A stretch of 64,000 nucleotides of DNA from Alphaproteobacteria bacterium (GCA_030425145.1 JAUHVK010000007.1:104488-168487); one strand, 5' to 3'. Shown: positions 27,839 through 36,283, numbered from the stretch's first letter. Translations and numbers: made by a program. The notes: generated by a model from the letters alone, not told the origin.

Positions 27839-28510
27839 ATGACCATTTCCATTCTGGCTTTTGACGAAAAATCAGGCGCATACGGCGGGGCTGCCACCAC
27901 CGGAAGCCTCTGCGTCGGAGGCTGGGTATTGCGTGGGGATGCCGAATCGGGCCTCTCGGCCTCGCAGGGATCGCTGCCCAGTACGATGTGGGGGAAGGAT
28001 GTTCTGAACCTGATGAAGACCGGCACTCCAGCCGATGCAGCGGTTCAAAAGGTCGTCGGAGCGGATGCCGGGCGGGACGAACGCCAACTCTCGGCGCTTG
28101 ATCCCAAAGGCGGCACGGGGGCTTTCACTGGTGCCAACAGCATCGCCACTGCCGGGGCACGGTTCGCGCCGGGTGTTGTCGTAGCGGGCAATCTCCTCGC
28201 GTCAGATGCGGTTCTGGACGCCTGCCTGAACAGCTTTCAATCCTCCCCCGGCCCGCTCGAAGCACGGCTTCTAAGCGCCCTGAACGCGGCGGATACCGCT
28301 GGCGGCGACAGTCGCGGTCTGTTGTCGGCGGCGCTGCTGGTGGTGGGTGCCGACCGTCCCCCACTCAGCTTGCGTGTCGACTATTCGGAAAACCCGCTCA
28401 AAGCGCTCGCCGAATTGCACTATCGCGCCACGACGGGCGACTATGGCCGCTGGACAAAACACGTCCCCACGCTCAATGACCCGCAGCGCGCGACACCGTT
28501 CGAGCTCTAA
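27839..28510 (+). CDS. DUF1028 family (Ntn-hydrolase-like) protein
   Basis: 223 residues from ATG 27839, with GGAGA upstream. The N-terminal TISILAFDEKSGAYGGAATTG and the GLSASQGSLPSTMWGKDVL segment are typical of DUF1028, an Ntn-hydrolase-fold family often encoded beside dipeptide transporters. No signal peptide is seen, so it is cytoplasmic. A role in hydrolysing an imported peptide or amide is suggested by context only. It is divergent from the binding-protein gene and shares its operators. Its stop abuts that of the regulator with no spacing. Confidence 0.85.
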   Translation: MTISILAFDEKSGAYGGAATTGSLCVGGWVLRGDAESGLSASQGSLPSTMWGKDVLNLMKTGTPADAAVQKVVGADAGRDERQLSALDPKGGTGAFTGANSIATAGARFAPGVVVAGNLLASDAVLDACLNSFQSSPGPLEARLLSALNAADTAGGDSRGLLSAALLVVGADRPPLSLRVDYSENPLKALAELHYRATTGDYGRWTKHVPTLNDPQRATPFEL

Positions 28511-29278
28511 TCACTCGGCGATAAACCGTTTCATCACTTCGGCCTCCTGAATGTCCATCAGGCTCTGCGCCATCTCCATATGGCTGCGCATGACCGCATG
28601 GGCTTTGGCCGCATCCCCGGTGCGCAATGCCGCGATCAGGTCGATCTGGTGCAACCGCCCCCGCTGCCAAAGGTCATGGTTCGGCGCCGTGTAGAGTTGC
28701 TTGTAGACGGTCAGGTCCGTCAGGATCTGCGCCATGAAACCGATGAAGAACCCCAAAAGCGCGTTGTTCCCAAAGTCCGACAGTCGGGCATGAAAGCGCA
28801 GCGACGCGACATGCTGCTGCCGCTCTTCCTCTGCCGAACGCGCCGGTTCGGCGTAGTGCTCCATGATCGCTTCCAATTCGGCCAGCTGCGCATCGGTCAG
28901 CTTGCCCGCAAGGCTGGCGGCAAGTTCCGGTTCAAGCGCAATCCGCACCTGATAGATGTCGTTGATGCTGACATCGCGGAAGTAGAAGTAGTTGGCAAGC
29001 AGTGCCGAGGCCCGCTCGCGCGTGACCTCCCCGACAAAGCTGCCGCCGCCTGGCCCGGTTTTCGTCTCGACCAAACCCTGCGCCTGAAGCAGACGCATCG
29101 CCTCGCGGATCGTTCCTTTCGACATACCGAACTGCTCAATCAGCTCTGCCTCGCCCGGCAGCCGATCCCCCGGTTGCAGACCATGTTCGACCACCCAGTC
29201 CTTGATCGCATCCGCCACACGCAAGGGCCGCGACCGACGGCCTCGGCTTTTTGGATCGGCGGGAGGGGTTTCGGCCAT
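28511..29278 (-). CDS. GntR-family (FadR/FCD) transcriptional regulator
   Basis: 255 residues. The N-terminal winged helix (about 18-85) includes LQPGDRLPGEAELIEQFGMS and KGTIREAMRLLQAQGLV. The C-terminal FCD ligand-binding domain (about 105-235) has the metal-binding pattern with IYQVRIALEPELA, FHARLSDFGNN and H-containing helices near the end. It probably represses the peptide-transport genes and itself through the TTATCATGATAA-type sites. The inducer is probably a product of the imported compound. Confidence 0.9.
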   Translation of the reverse strand: MAETPPADPKSRGRRSRPLRVADAIKDWVVEHGLQPGDRLPGEAELIEQFGMSKGTIREAMRLLQAQGLVETKTGPGGGSFVGEVTRERASALLANYFYFRDVSINDIYQVRIALEPELAASLAGKLTDAQLAELEAIMEHYAEPARSAEEERQQHVASLRFHARLSDFGNNALLGFFIGFMAQILTDLTVYKQLYTAPNHDLWQRGRLHQIDLIAALRTGDAAKAHAVMRSHMEMAQSLMDIQEAEVMKRFIAE

Positions 29279-29329
29279 GCTCTATGCCTCGAACTGCGCG
29301 CTGCTTCGGACTTCGCACCACAGGAAGCC

Positions 29330-29347
29330 GATTTATCATGAGAAATA
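29330..29347. promoter_or_regulatory. Operator site 3 upstream of gntR
   Basis: GATTTATCA-TGAGAAATA matches the palindrome at 27766 at 8 of 9 positions in the left half and 7 of 9 in the right. It lies 52 bases upstream of the regulator start and indicates autoregulation. Confidence 0.6.
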
Positions 29348-29428
29348 CAAGGGGCAGTTCCCCCGCACCGAACATGCCGACGCGGGGGAACTCTTATTCG
29401 GTGCGTCCAGCCCGCGAGGTTGTCCGGA

Positions 29429-31150
29429 TCACGTCTCCCCCTCCTCACCCCAACGTGCGAAATCCTCGTGTTGCAGGAAGTTGAAGTCCGCGCCTTCCGG
29501 TGCCTGTGTGACCGAACGGGCATAAAGCCGCTGATAGCCACGAACTGGCATCTCCGGCAGCTCATAATCGGCCAAGCGCTGCGCGATCTCGTCTGCATCG
29601 ACCAGCAGGTCAATGGACTTCTCTGCCACCGACAAGCGGATGCGATCCCCGTTACGAACAGCCGCCAGCGGCCCGCCGCGCGCGGATTCCGGGGCGATAT
29701 GCAGCACAATGGTGCCAAAGGCCGTGCCCGACATGCGCGCGTCCGAGATGCGGACAATATCCTTGACCCCGGCACGCGCCAGTTTCTTCGGAATAGGCAG
29801 ATACCCTGCCTCGGGCATCCCGGCCGCAACCGGACCCGCGTTCTTGAGAACCATGATATCTTCGGCTGTGATATCGAGATCAGGATCATCAACCCGTTTG
29901 GCCAGATCCGCGAGGCTCTCGAAAACAACTGCACGGCCTTCGTGCTCGAAAAGGCTCTCCGTTGCAGCCGCCCGTTTGAAGATCGCCCCCTTGGGCGCAA
30001 GATTGCCGCCCAGAGCAATCAGACCACCACGCCGACTGACCGGGTTGTCCATGGGGCGGATCACTTCGCGATCAACCCAGTCGAGCGGCTCCTCAAGGCG
30101 ATCGCCCAAAGCTTGGCCCATTACGTCCACGGTATCCAGATGCAGCAACGGCTTGAGCTCACGCAAAAGCGCACCAACGCCGCCCGCATGGTGGAAGTCC
30201 TCCAGGTAGCCTTTCCCGACAGGCTTCAAATCCACCAGCACAGGTGTTTCGCCGCTGATCTCGTTCAGGCGCGCATCGCTGATGCGGATGCCCCGCCGTC
30301 CGGCGATGGCGGCAAGGTGCACCACCGCATTGGTCGAACCCGACACAGCCATTAGCGCCCGCATCGCGTTTTCGACCGATTTCTCAGTAATGACTTCGGA
30401 AGGCTTGCGCGGATGCGTCAGAAGGTGAACGGCGGCCTTTCCGGTTTCTTCGGCTGCCACCAACCTGTCGGCAGCCACGGCGGGAATGGCAGCGGTTCCC
30501 GGCAACGACATACCCAACACTTCCGCAATGATCGCCATCGTGCTCGCGGTGCCCATGACCGCACAGGTGCCCGCCGTTGCAGCCAGACGCCCCTCGACCA
30601 AATCAATCTCGTCGCGTTCGATCTCACCGGCCCGGAACCTGCCCCAGAATCGGCGGCAATCGGTACACGCGCCCAACCGCTCACCCTTGTAGCGCCCCGT
30701 GGACATCGGACCCGTGACCAGTTGGATCGCCGGAATATCGGCAGAGGCCGCCCCCATGAGCTGCGCGGGCACCGTTTTATCACAGCCGCCGATCAGGACG
30801 ACAGCATCCATCGGCTGCGCACGCACCATCTCTTCGGTGTCCATCGACATAAGGTTGCGATAGACCATCGAAGTCGGGTTCAGAAACACCTCTCCGGTCG
30901 AAATCGTCGGAAATGCGCGCGGCAGAGCGCCAGCCGCCAGCACACCTCGGCTCACAGCTTCGACAAGCTCTGGCATGGAGCGATGGCAGTTGTTGAAGTC
31001 GGACGGCGTCATCGCGATCCCGATGATAGGCTTCTCCAGCATCTCCCGGCTCAGCCCCATCGATCGAGCAAAACTGCGACGCAGGTAAACCGCAAAATCG
31101 CTGTCTCCGTAATTCGTCAGCCCACGTCTCAGCCCTGTCGCGTCAGTCAT
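29429..31150 (-). CDS. Dihydroxy-acid/sugar-acid dehydratase (IlvD/Edd family)
   Basis: 573 residues from ATG 31150, which overlaps the upstream stop by eight bases. Iron-sulfur ligands appear in GGCDKTVPAQLMGA and ACTDCRRFWG, with a third Cys in ATAGTCAVMGTASTMA. NHCDxN-type features are weaker. The C-terminal RISDARMSGTAFGTIVLHI and APES are family signatures. The reaction is dehydration of a dihydroxy or sugar acid to a 2-keto acid. Co-transcription with a 3-hydroxyisobutyrate-type dehydrogenase, away from ilv genes, suggests a catabolic sugar-acid role, as in the L-arabonate/D-xylonate dehydratase subgroup. Confidence 0.88.
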   Translation of the reverse strand: MTDATGLRRGLTNYGDSDFAVYLRRSFARSMGLSREMLEKPIIGIAMTPSDFNNCHRSMPELVEAVSRGVLAAGALPRAFPTISTGEVFLNPTSMVYRNLMSMDTEEMVRAQPMDAVVLIGGCDKTVPAQLMGAASADIPAIQLVTGPMSTGRYKGERLGACTDCRRFWGRFRAGEIERDEIDLVEGRLAATAGTCAVMGTASTMAIIAEVLGMSLPGTAAIPAVAADRLVAAEETGKAAVHLLTHPRKPSEVITEKSVENAMRALMAVSGSTNAVVHLAAIAGRRGIRISDARLNEISGETPVLVDLKPVGKGYLEDFHHAGGVGALLRELKPLLHLDTVDVMGQALGDRLEEPLDWVDREVIRPMDNPVSRRGGLIALGGNLAPKGAIFKRAAATESLFEHEGRAVVFESLADLAKRVDDPDLDITAEDIMVLKNAGPVAAGMPEAGYLPIPKKLARAGVKDIVRISDARMSGTAFGTIVLHIAPESARGGPLAAVRNGDRIRLSVAEKSIDLLVDADEIAQRLADYELPEMPVRGYQRLYARSVTQAPEGADFNFLQHEDFARWGEEGET

Positions 31151-32024
31151 TCTGTTCTGCCCCCGCGCGGAATTCCGCACCGATTAGCCGTTCAAAAACC
31201 TTGATCATCGCGCCCTTGTCCTCATTTCCATAACCCTCGGCCAATGCCTGTTGATACGTGGCTGTCGCAGCCGCCAGAACGGGTGCCGGGAATCCGTTCT
31301 CGGCCGTCACTTCTGCCCCTGCAATCAAGTCCTTATAGGCCGCCCTCATGGGATAACCTTGGTCGAACACACCTTTCAGGATGTTCGGCAAGAAAAATTC
31401 GCTGGCATAAGATCGACCTGTGCCTGAATTGACGATCTCCGTGACCTGTTCGGGATCAAGCCCAAGCTTGCTGCTGATCGGAAGAATCTCGGCCAAAGCT
31501 GCCATATTGATATTGAACAGCAACTGGTTAATCAGTTTCGCCAACTGACCGGAACCCACCGGGCCGACATGCAAAATCTTGTTGGCCATCGCGCCAAGTA
31601 TGTCTCTTACCGCGCCGAGACTGACTGCATCGCCGCCAACCATCATGGTCAACGTCCCGTCTTCCGCCCGTTTCTGCATGCCCGATATCGGCGCATCCAG
31701 AAACTTGATCCCACGCTCTGCAAGCCCGTCCCCAACGCGAAGCGCAGCGCCGTGGGAGGTGGTCGACGTATCAATGACCAGCACGCCCTCATTCAGCACA
31801 TTGGCCAGATCCCCCGCGCCGAACAGCACATCGTCCACAGCCGCAGCATTCGGCAAACACAGGATGACGTGCGTACAATCAGCCAAACCGGACAGATCGC
31901 TCACCGTCCGAAGCCCGTCCGGCGCCAGCCCTTTACGGTCAAAAGCACGGCAATCCGTGGCTTTCGCCAAGTTCAATGCCATGGGCAGGCCCATCTGCCC
32001 AAGCCCGACAAAGCCCCAAGTCAT
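31143..32024 (-). CDS. NAD(P)-dependent 3-hydroxyisobutyrate/6-phosphogluconate-type dehydrogenase
   Basis: 293 residues from ATG 32024 (GGTGACAGG upstream); ATGs at 32048 and 32060 are possible but lack a better SD. The Rossmann motif GFVGLGQMGLPMALNL is at the N-terminus. The substrate-binding DAPISGMQKRAEDGTL (usually DAPVSGG) lies near 125 and the catalytic Lys helix GSGQLAKLINQLL near 170. It oxidises a 3-hydroxy acid with NAD(P)+. It is the first gene of a two-gene unit with the dehydratase, so the pair may form part of a short catabolic route. Confidence 0.88.
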   Translation of the reverse strand: MTWGFVGLGQMGLPMALNLAKATDCRAFDRKGLAPDGLRTVSDLSGLADCTHVILCLPNAAAVDDVLFGAGDLANVLNEGVLVIDTSTTSHGAALRVGDGLAERGIKFLDAPISGMQKRAEDGTLTMMVGGDAVSLGAVRDILGAMANKILHVGPVGSGQLAKLINQLLFNINMAALAEILPISSKLGLDPEQVTEIVNSGTGRSYASEFFLPNILKGVFDQGYPMRAAYKDLIAGAEVTAENGFPAPVLAAATATYQQALAEGYGNEDKGAMIKVFERLIGAEFRAGAEQND

Positions 32025-32490
32025 CCTGTCACCACCCGTGTTTTTCATCTCTGGAAACACACACTGTCAGCCAGATCGCCAGGACCTGCAACAGCGTCGT
32101 CAGCATGTAGAACCGTGCAGACAGGCTCCTGATGATCTCGACAGTCAGTGATCATCGGGCGTCACATATTCAGCGATCCGCCTCCTGAATGTTTGAAAAG
32201 ATGGATTTTGGGAAGCAAAACCACGAGCGCCTTTCGACAAGACCAGTCGGGGCCTGTTCCGATCGACCTCTCCGCGCCCATCACCGAGATTCGCAACAAA
32301 CTGCGCCGCCCGGCGCACATCTGAACTCGACAACCAAGCAGGCCATCAAAGCACTGAAAACTATAAATTCCTCCGAATAAGTCCGGGCAACAGCCAGTGC
32401 GACTCATCGAGAAAAGGTCAAATCAGGGTAGCTCTCCACTGGAAAGGCGACACCTGAAATACGACCACAAACCTAATGAAGCCAAATGAA
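32025..32490. other. Intergenic stretch left of the prophage
   Basis: About 465 bases between the dehydrogenase start and the tRNA terminator. Short frames exist on both strands (for example a 25-residue hydrophobic one near 32060-32140), but none has an SD and codon pattern I would call. It presumably contains the promoter of the dehydrogenase-dehydratase unit. Confidence 0.5.
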
Positions 32491-32492
32491 AA

Positions 32493-32510
32493 AGGGCCTC
32501 GAAAGGGCCC
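32493..32510 (-). terminator. Terminator of the tRNA-Ser locus
   Basis: On the minus strand GGGCC and GGCCC pair around a 7-base loop and are followed by TTTTTC. It sits 24 bases beyond the tRNA 3' end, so it belonged to the original tRNA gene. Confidence 0.7.
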
Positions 32511-32533
32511 ACTATCATCGCCAGAAATGTAGA

Positions 32534-32598
32534 TGGCGGAGACGAAGGGATTCGAACCCTCGAGACGGTTTCCCGCCTACTCCCTTAGCAGGGGAGCG
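32534..32598 (-). other. Prophage attachment site: 3' segment of tRNA-Ser(GCU)
   Basis: Read on the minus strand, this is the anticodon arm with loop CTGCTAA (anticodon GCT), the long variable arm, the T arm GAGGGTTCGAATCCC and the acceptor 3' strand CGTCTCCGCCA. The 5' acceptor strand (GGAGACG expected) and D arm are absent: upstream is unrelated sequence. This is the pattern left when a phage integrates in a tRNA gene and displaces the original 3' part. The reconstituted intact gene should lie at the other prophage end, beyond the window. Homology may extend a few bases past 32598. Confidence 0.78.
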
Positions 32599-32854
32599 GC
32601 TTGTCTGAAAGCTGTCAGACGCGACGTGTCTGATGCGCGAGCCGCGAAAAAGCGTCACCCGAAATATCCCCTTTATTCGTTGATTATGATATTTTATTAC
32701 TGATACGGGTTTCAAGGCGTTGCGGAAATGCAACACCCCGTATCTGGGCGATACCGTCTGATTTCAGGAGGCGATTCCGACTTGCGCCCGCTCCCCTAGT
32801 ATGCACGTTGTAGATCAGACGAAATTGTTTTACGCAACGCCTGAGGGGGTCGAC
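32599..32854. other. Prophage left-end non-coding region with nested stem-loop
   Basis: AT-rich sequence next to the attachment core. GATACGGG (32702-32709) and CCCGTATC (32737-32744) enclose GTTGC/GCAAC (32719-32723/32730-32734), a nested hairpin. AGGCGTTGCG near 32714 is also inverted at 32834 (CGCAACGCCT). These may be integrase arm sites or a control RNA. No gene seen. Confidence 0.4.
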
Positions 32855-32980
32855 ATGCTCACGAAAGAAATCGCCGCCGCGCACGCATGGTCCGCCGCCG
32901 CGATGCAGGCGCTGGTCGGGTCGCATGACATTCTCGAGGCGCTGGCCGGCTGGCTGGAGCGGCTCGGAGGGCTCTTCTGA
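32855..32980 (+). CDS. Small phage protein (41 aa)
   Basis: ATG with GAGGGGG eight bases upstream. The 41-residue product is alanine-rich and amphipathic (for example HAWSAAAMQALVGSHD). Its TGA shares a base with the ATG of the AAA ATPase gene (TGATG), the coupling expected of a real cistron. Function unknown; it may be a partner of the ATPase. Confidence 0.55.
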   Translation: MLTKEIAAAHAWSAAAMQALVGSHDILEALAGWLERLGGLF

Positions 32981-34311
32981 TGAGCGATGAAAAAGACTGG
33001 GACGCGCTGCTCGGGTGCTATGACCTGTCCGATCTCGACACCGAACTGAGCGAGCCCGAGCCCGATCCGGGGCCCAGGTTCAAGATGCGGGTCCTGCTCG
33101 TCGACCCGGCGCAACCCCTCAACATCGAGCAGGAGCTCAAGAAGGCGAAGCCCGGCGCTCTTGAGAGAGCCGCAAGGCACGCGTCTCTTGCGTTCGAGGG
33201 CGTGGGGCTGGTCGGGTCTTTTCATGTCGTGAACGGGATGCTGATCGAGCCTAGGCTCGCGCCCGGTTCCGACATCGAGCACCTGCCCGACCATCTTTTC
33301 TGCCAGCTGCGGAAAAACTTAGAGGGCGCATATCCTAACGTGGAGAGGCTTGAGCCTCTCATGGGGTCCCGGCTCGGCGGGCTGAGCAAATGGGCGGCAT
33401 ATCTCAGTGACCACATCGTGGACACGGAGCGTCGCCGGATCCGGCTGCGCGCAGAACAGCAGCGTCGGGAGTCCCCTCTGTCTTCTGTGAAAGACGAGTC
33501 CATGCGCAAGATGCTCGAGGGCGCCGTGGGCGATTTGCCGGTGATCGGACCCGAGACCGTCGACGAGGTGGACGAGCTTGCTGCAAACGTGCATTCCCTC
33601 GCGCCCTGGTTCTCCGCCGCGACGACGGATGCCTGGAAGAGCATGCGCGCCGAGGTGGCGGCGGGCCGCCCGCCGTGGTTCCGTCCGCTTCTTCTCGTCG
33701 GAGAGCCGGGCGTTGGGAAGACGACTCTGGGGCGGCTGCTCGCGCAAGAGATGGGGGCTCCGCTGGTCGAAATCGATGCGGGCAGCGGCGGCGCGGCGTT
33801 TAGCGTTGCGGGCGTCGAAAAGGGATGGGGTAGCTCATCCGTCGGCCGGCCGGTCGAGGCCATCGCGCGCTACCGCGTAGCGAATCCCGTAGTTCTGGTG
33901 AACGAGATCGATCGTATCGGCGGGCTCACAAGCACCAGCGGATCGCGGACATCTCTGAATGACGCGATGCTCCCGCTTCTCGACCCGGCATCCGCGCGGC
34001 GCTGGACATGCCCGGCCAGCCGGATCGAGTTCAACATGTCGAAGGTGTTGTGGATCTTGACAACAAACAGCCTGACCGGCGTAGACCCGGCTTTGCTCTC
34101 GAGGTGCCGGGTCTTCACGGTGCCGCGCCCGTCCGCCTCGCACATCTCGGAGCTGGTCCGGGACCGGCTGCATGACCTCGACCCGTACCTGGCGGCCGAG
34201 GCTGCGGAAATGGTCGCGCGGGAGTGGTCAAAGCGTAAACTCACGCTCCGTCACGTCGACGCGATGATCGACCGGATCCGGCGGGCCCTGACCGGACCGC
34301 GACTTCACTGA
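32980..34311 (+). CDS. AAA+ ATPase, Lon-like ATPase domain without protease domain
   Basis: 443 residues. The N-terminal half (1-240) is unrecognised. The C-terminal AAA+ module has Walker A LVGEPGVGKTTLGRLL near 246, Walker B VVLVNEIDRIGG near 306, a sensor-1-like WILTTNSL and an arginine-finger region LSRCRVFTVP. It resembles Lon/ClpX-type ATPases but has no Ser-Lys protease part. It lies between the attachment site and the lysis genes, a place where phages often carry accessory genes. The role is unknown; remodelling or an exclusion function is possible. Its stop overlaps the convergent spanin gene by seven bases. Confidence 0.75.
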   Translation: MSDEKDWDALLGCYDLSDLDTELSEPEPDPGPRFKMRVLLVDPAQPLNIEQELKKAKPGALERAARHASLAFEGVGLVGSFHVVNGMLIEPRLAPGSDIEHLPDHLFCQLRKNLEGAYPNVERLEPLMGSRLGGLSKWAAYLSDHIVDTERRRIRLRAEQQRRESPLSSVKDESMRKMLEGAVGDLPVIGPETVDEVDELAANVHSLAPWFSAATTDAWKSMRAEVAAGRPPWFRPLLLVGEPGVGKTTLGRLLAQEMGAPLVEIDAGSGGAAFSVAGVEKGWGSSSVGRPVEAIARYRVANPVVLVNEIDRIGGLTSTSGSRTSLNDAMLPLLDPASARRWTCPASRIEFNMSKVLWILTTNSLTGVDPALLSRCRVFTVPRPSASHISELVRDRLHDLDPYLAAEAAEMVAREWSKRKLTLRHVDAMIDRIRRALTGPRLH

Positions 34312-34583
34312 TCCCCGGCCGCCGCCTCAGCGTTGAGCGTGGCGGCCGAATAGCACCTCGACCACCCCGCCACCGCATTCGCGTGCGCGACCGCCAGGTC
34401 CCGGTACGTGTCACCCGGTCCGAGCTTGCGCCGCTCCTCAGGATCCGGACAGTCCAGCACCAGCTCTGGCAACCTCTCCTTCACCTCGACCTCAGACACA
34501 CCGCACCCGGCCAGAAGTAACAGAACCACCCCCGCAAAAGCCCCCGGTTTTGCTTTCCACTCGCCCACAACTCGCCCTCTCAT
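34305..34583 (-). CDS. Rz1-like outer-membrane spanin lipoprotein
   Basis: 92 residues from ATG 34583, overlapping the stop of the i-spanin gene as ATGA. A lipoprotein signal ends in LLLLAGC, so the mature protein starts at an acylated Cys. The remainder has LPELVLDCPDPEERRKL, similar to other Rz1-like proteins. Together with the gene upstream it forms the two-component spanin that fuses inner and outer membranes at the end of lysis. The 26-nt repeat described below lies inside its 5' part. Confidence 0.72.
   Translation of the reverse strand: MRGRVVGEWKAKPGAFAGVVLLLLAGCGVSEVEVKERLPELVLDCPDPEERRKLGPGDTYRDLAVAHANAVAGWSRCYSAATLNAEAAAGDQ
34541..34566 (-). repeat. Dispersed 26-nt element, copy d
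   Basis: On the minus strand it begins GGGCGAGTGGAAAGCAAAAC and ends CGGGGG. It lies inside the spanin gene and encodes GEWKAKPG there. Other copies are at 38761, 47239, 60373 and 62933. Confidence 0.55.
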
Positions 34584-34900
34584 TCGAACAACCCCTCCGG
34601 CAACGGCTGATCGAGACACGCGTCGGAGGATCGCCGGACGGCGTCAAGACGGGCGTCGAGCTGATCACGCGTCGCCCGCTCCCGGACCTGCGCCTCCCGG
34701 GCCCGCTCGACCGCCCTCGCGGCCGCTTCCCGGGCGTCATCGCGCTGCCCGGTGAGCGCCTCGACCCGGTCGCGCTCGGCCGCGAGATCCGCGCGCAGGT
34801 CCTGCACGTAGAACCACGCGCCGACCGCCAGCCCGGCCGCCGCCACGGCAAGCCCGGCGCGCGACGCGAGCGCGCGCATGATCACACCGGCGCCGATCAT
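34580..34900 (-). CDS. Rz-like inner-membrane spanin
   Basis: 106 residues: one N-terminal membrane helix (about 10-28, SRAGLAVAAAGLAVGAWFY) and then a long charged coiled coil rich in Arg, Glu and Ala. That is the i-spanin layout. Its start overlaps the holin gene and its stop overlaps the lipoprotein gene, both as ATGA. Confidence 0.75.
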   Translation of the reverse strand: MIGAGVIMRALASRAGLAVAAAGLAVGAWFYVQDLRADLAAERDRVEALTGQRDDAREAAARAVERAREAQVRERATRDQLDARLDAVRRSSDACLDQPLPEGLFE

Positions 34901-35109
34901 CGATCGATCTCCCGACTCGGCGCGATATTCTTCGAGTATTCGTCAAGCCCCAGCGCCGCCGCCGCGAACGCCAGCACCGGCAGCGCCAGCGCCTCAACAA
35001 GCGCGACCGCCTGCTCGTCCCCCTGGGCGATCGCGTAGACCCCGAGGCCCGCGACATATGCCAGCGCGGCCCAGCCGGTCTCGCGCTTGTACGTTTTCCG
35101 TCTCATCAT
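34897..35109 (-). CDS. Putative holin
   Basis: 70 residues from ATG 35109 (GGAGGAAAGC upstream; a second ATG follows directly). A basic N-terminus (RRKTYKRETG) is followed by two hydrophobic helices (AALAYVAGLGVYAIA and ALALPVLAFAAAALGL), a class II-like holin layout. It lies between the endolysin module and the spanins. Confidence 0.65.
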   Translation of the reverse strand: MMRRKTYKRETGWAALAYVAGLGVYAIAQGDEQAVALVEALALPVLAFAAAALGLDEYSKNIAPSREIDR

Positions 35110-35264
35110 GCTTTCCTCCATGGGACCGCCACGCACATCGCGTCCGCCACCCCATCAGCCCGCGCCGCCAGCCGCAGCCGGGCCGCGCACTCGCCGCGCG
35201 TGTCATACGTTTTGCTGAAGACCTCGCCGGTCTCGAGCGCGAGCAGGAGCACCCAGGCGATCAT
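35106..35264 (-). CDS. Small lysis-cassette protein (52 aa)
   Basis: ATG 35264 overlaps the endolysin stop and its own stop overlaps the holin start, both as ATGA, so it is almost certainly translated. It has a short hydrophobic N-terminus (MIAWVLLLALETGEVF) that could be a signal or membrane anchor, then a polar region with two Cys (GECAARL, AMCVAV). I do not recognise it; a holin partner or antiholin is possible from position alone. Confidence 0.6.
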   Translation of the reverse strand: MIAWVLLLALETGEVFSKTYDTRGECAARLRLAARADGVADAMCVAVPWRKA

Positions 35265-36076
35265 GACAGCCGCGCGAACTGGAAATGCATCCAGTCGAAG
35301 TCGCGTTGCCGGCCGAGAGAAACCGCCCCGTGCGACTCCACGATCTGCCACCACAGACGATAGTCCCGGTGCGCAAACGCGGCCCGGTCCGAATTCCACC
35401 TCAGCTGATTCCGCTCGGGATCGAGATCCACCGCGATACCCCACGAATGCATGCTGAGACGGGACCCGCCGCGCATCCGGCGGTGATTGAAGCACCCGCC
35501 GAACCGGTCCAGCCTCAGACGCCGGAACTCGTTCTCACCGTATGCCGCCGCCGCTTCTCTGAAGATCGCCTCAAGCGGCTTCTCGACGTCAGCGTGGCAT
35601 GAAAATGTCAAGAGCGTCCGGTCGAGATCCCACGCAAGCGAGAAAGCGAATGGCAAGACCACGCGCCCTGCGGTGCACTGCTGACCACCAGCCGGCCCGA
35701 ACACGCTCTCTACGTCGCGCTGTAGCGGCCAGCGCCCCGGACCCTCGCCCCGGTCTTCCCGGTCCAGCGTGAGAGGCTTGCCCTCGCCGAGGAGGTGCAT
35801 GAGCTCCTCAAGCGAGCCGCGCGTGCGGGGCCCAACGTAACCGTCAACCGGCCCGGCGTCGAACCCGGTCACGTTCAGCGCGTGCTGCATCGCCGCGACG
35901 ATCCTGCGCTCCCCCTCGAACTGCGCGCCCGGACCGGTAGACCCCGTCGCCGCCGCGTCGCGCAGCGCAATCGAGATCGCCGTGCGGGTCTTCCGTCCGG
36001 CGATCCCGTCGACTAGCCCCTCGTACAATTTCGCGTGCCTCAGCGCGTGCTGCGCCGCCTCGATCAGATCCCGCAT
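35261..36076 (-). CDS. Endolysin: peptidoglycan-binding region plus M15-type D-Ala-D-Ala peptidase
   Basis: 271 residues. The N-terminal 100 residues contain two peptidoglycan-binding-type repeats (GLVDGIAGRKTRTA and GPVDGYVGPRTRGS). The C-terminal domain is a VanY/M15 metallopeptidase, with zinc-ligand pattern MHSWGIAVDLD near 223 and DWMHFQF near 262. It cuts the peptide side chain of peptidoglycan. It has no signal peptide, so it needs the holin. It is the first gene of the lysis cassette, and the divergent region upstream carries the 62-bp leader element. Confidence 0.85.
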   Translation of the reverse strand: MRDLIEAAQHALRHAKLYEGLVDGIAGRKTRTAISIALRDAAATGSTGPGAQFEGERRIVAAMQHALNVTGFDAGPVDGYVGPRTRGSLEELMHLLGEGKPLTLDREDRGEGPGRWPLQRDVESVFGPAGGQQCTAGRVVLPFAFSLAWDLDRTLLTFSCHADVEKPLEAIFREAAAAYGENEFRRLRLDRFGGCFNHRRMRGGSRLSMHSWGIAVDLDPERNQLRWNSDRAAFAHRDYRLWWQIVESHGAVSLGRQRDFDWMHFQFARLS

Positions 36077-36154
36077 CTCGTCATCTCCCGGTCCACCCTG
36101 ACCGGATTTTACGACGACGCGGAGCGAGCGGGCGCGGTCCCGATTCGGCCCGGA

Positions 36155-36216
36155 TTGATATAACTTTTTAGCGGCTCGGAGGCCCTGACTTGAGCGTTTT
36201 TATATAAAACTGACTC
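36155..36216 (+). promoter_or_regulatory. 62-bp leader element, copy A
   Basis: It begins TTGATATAACTTTTT, continues with CGGAGGCCCTGA, then GCGTTTTTATATAAAAC and ends GACTC. A second copy of identical length lies on the minus strand at 56523-56584. Each sits 68 to 80 bases upstream of an unrelated unknown gene. Similarity continues weakly into the leader (TTCGCGTTGT and TGTCAATAGAA before AGGACC). It is probably a phage promoter or operator. Confidence 0.65.
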
Positions 36217-36283
36217 TAGACCGTTCGCGTTGTTCACGGTTTTTGTCGTAACTGTTGCGTGTCAATAGAAAAAGGACCGGACG

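Noticed and set aside
32145..32407. Short minus-strand genes in the gap left of the tRNA fragment
   Set aside because: Two overlapping frames without SD, no recognisable product and no conserved-looking composition.
32534..32625. A complete tRNA-Ser(GCU) gene
   Set aside because: The expected 5' strand GGAGACG and the D arm are not present upstream of the anticodon arm, so only the 3' part remains.
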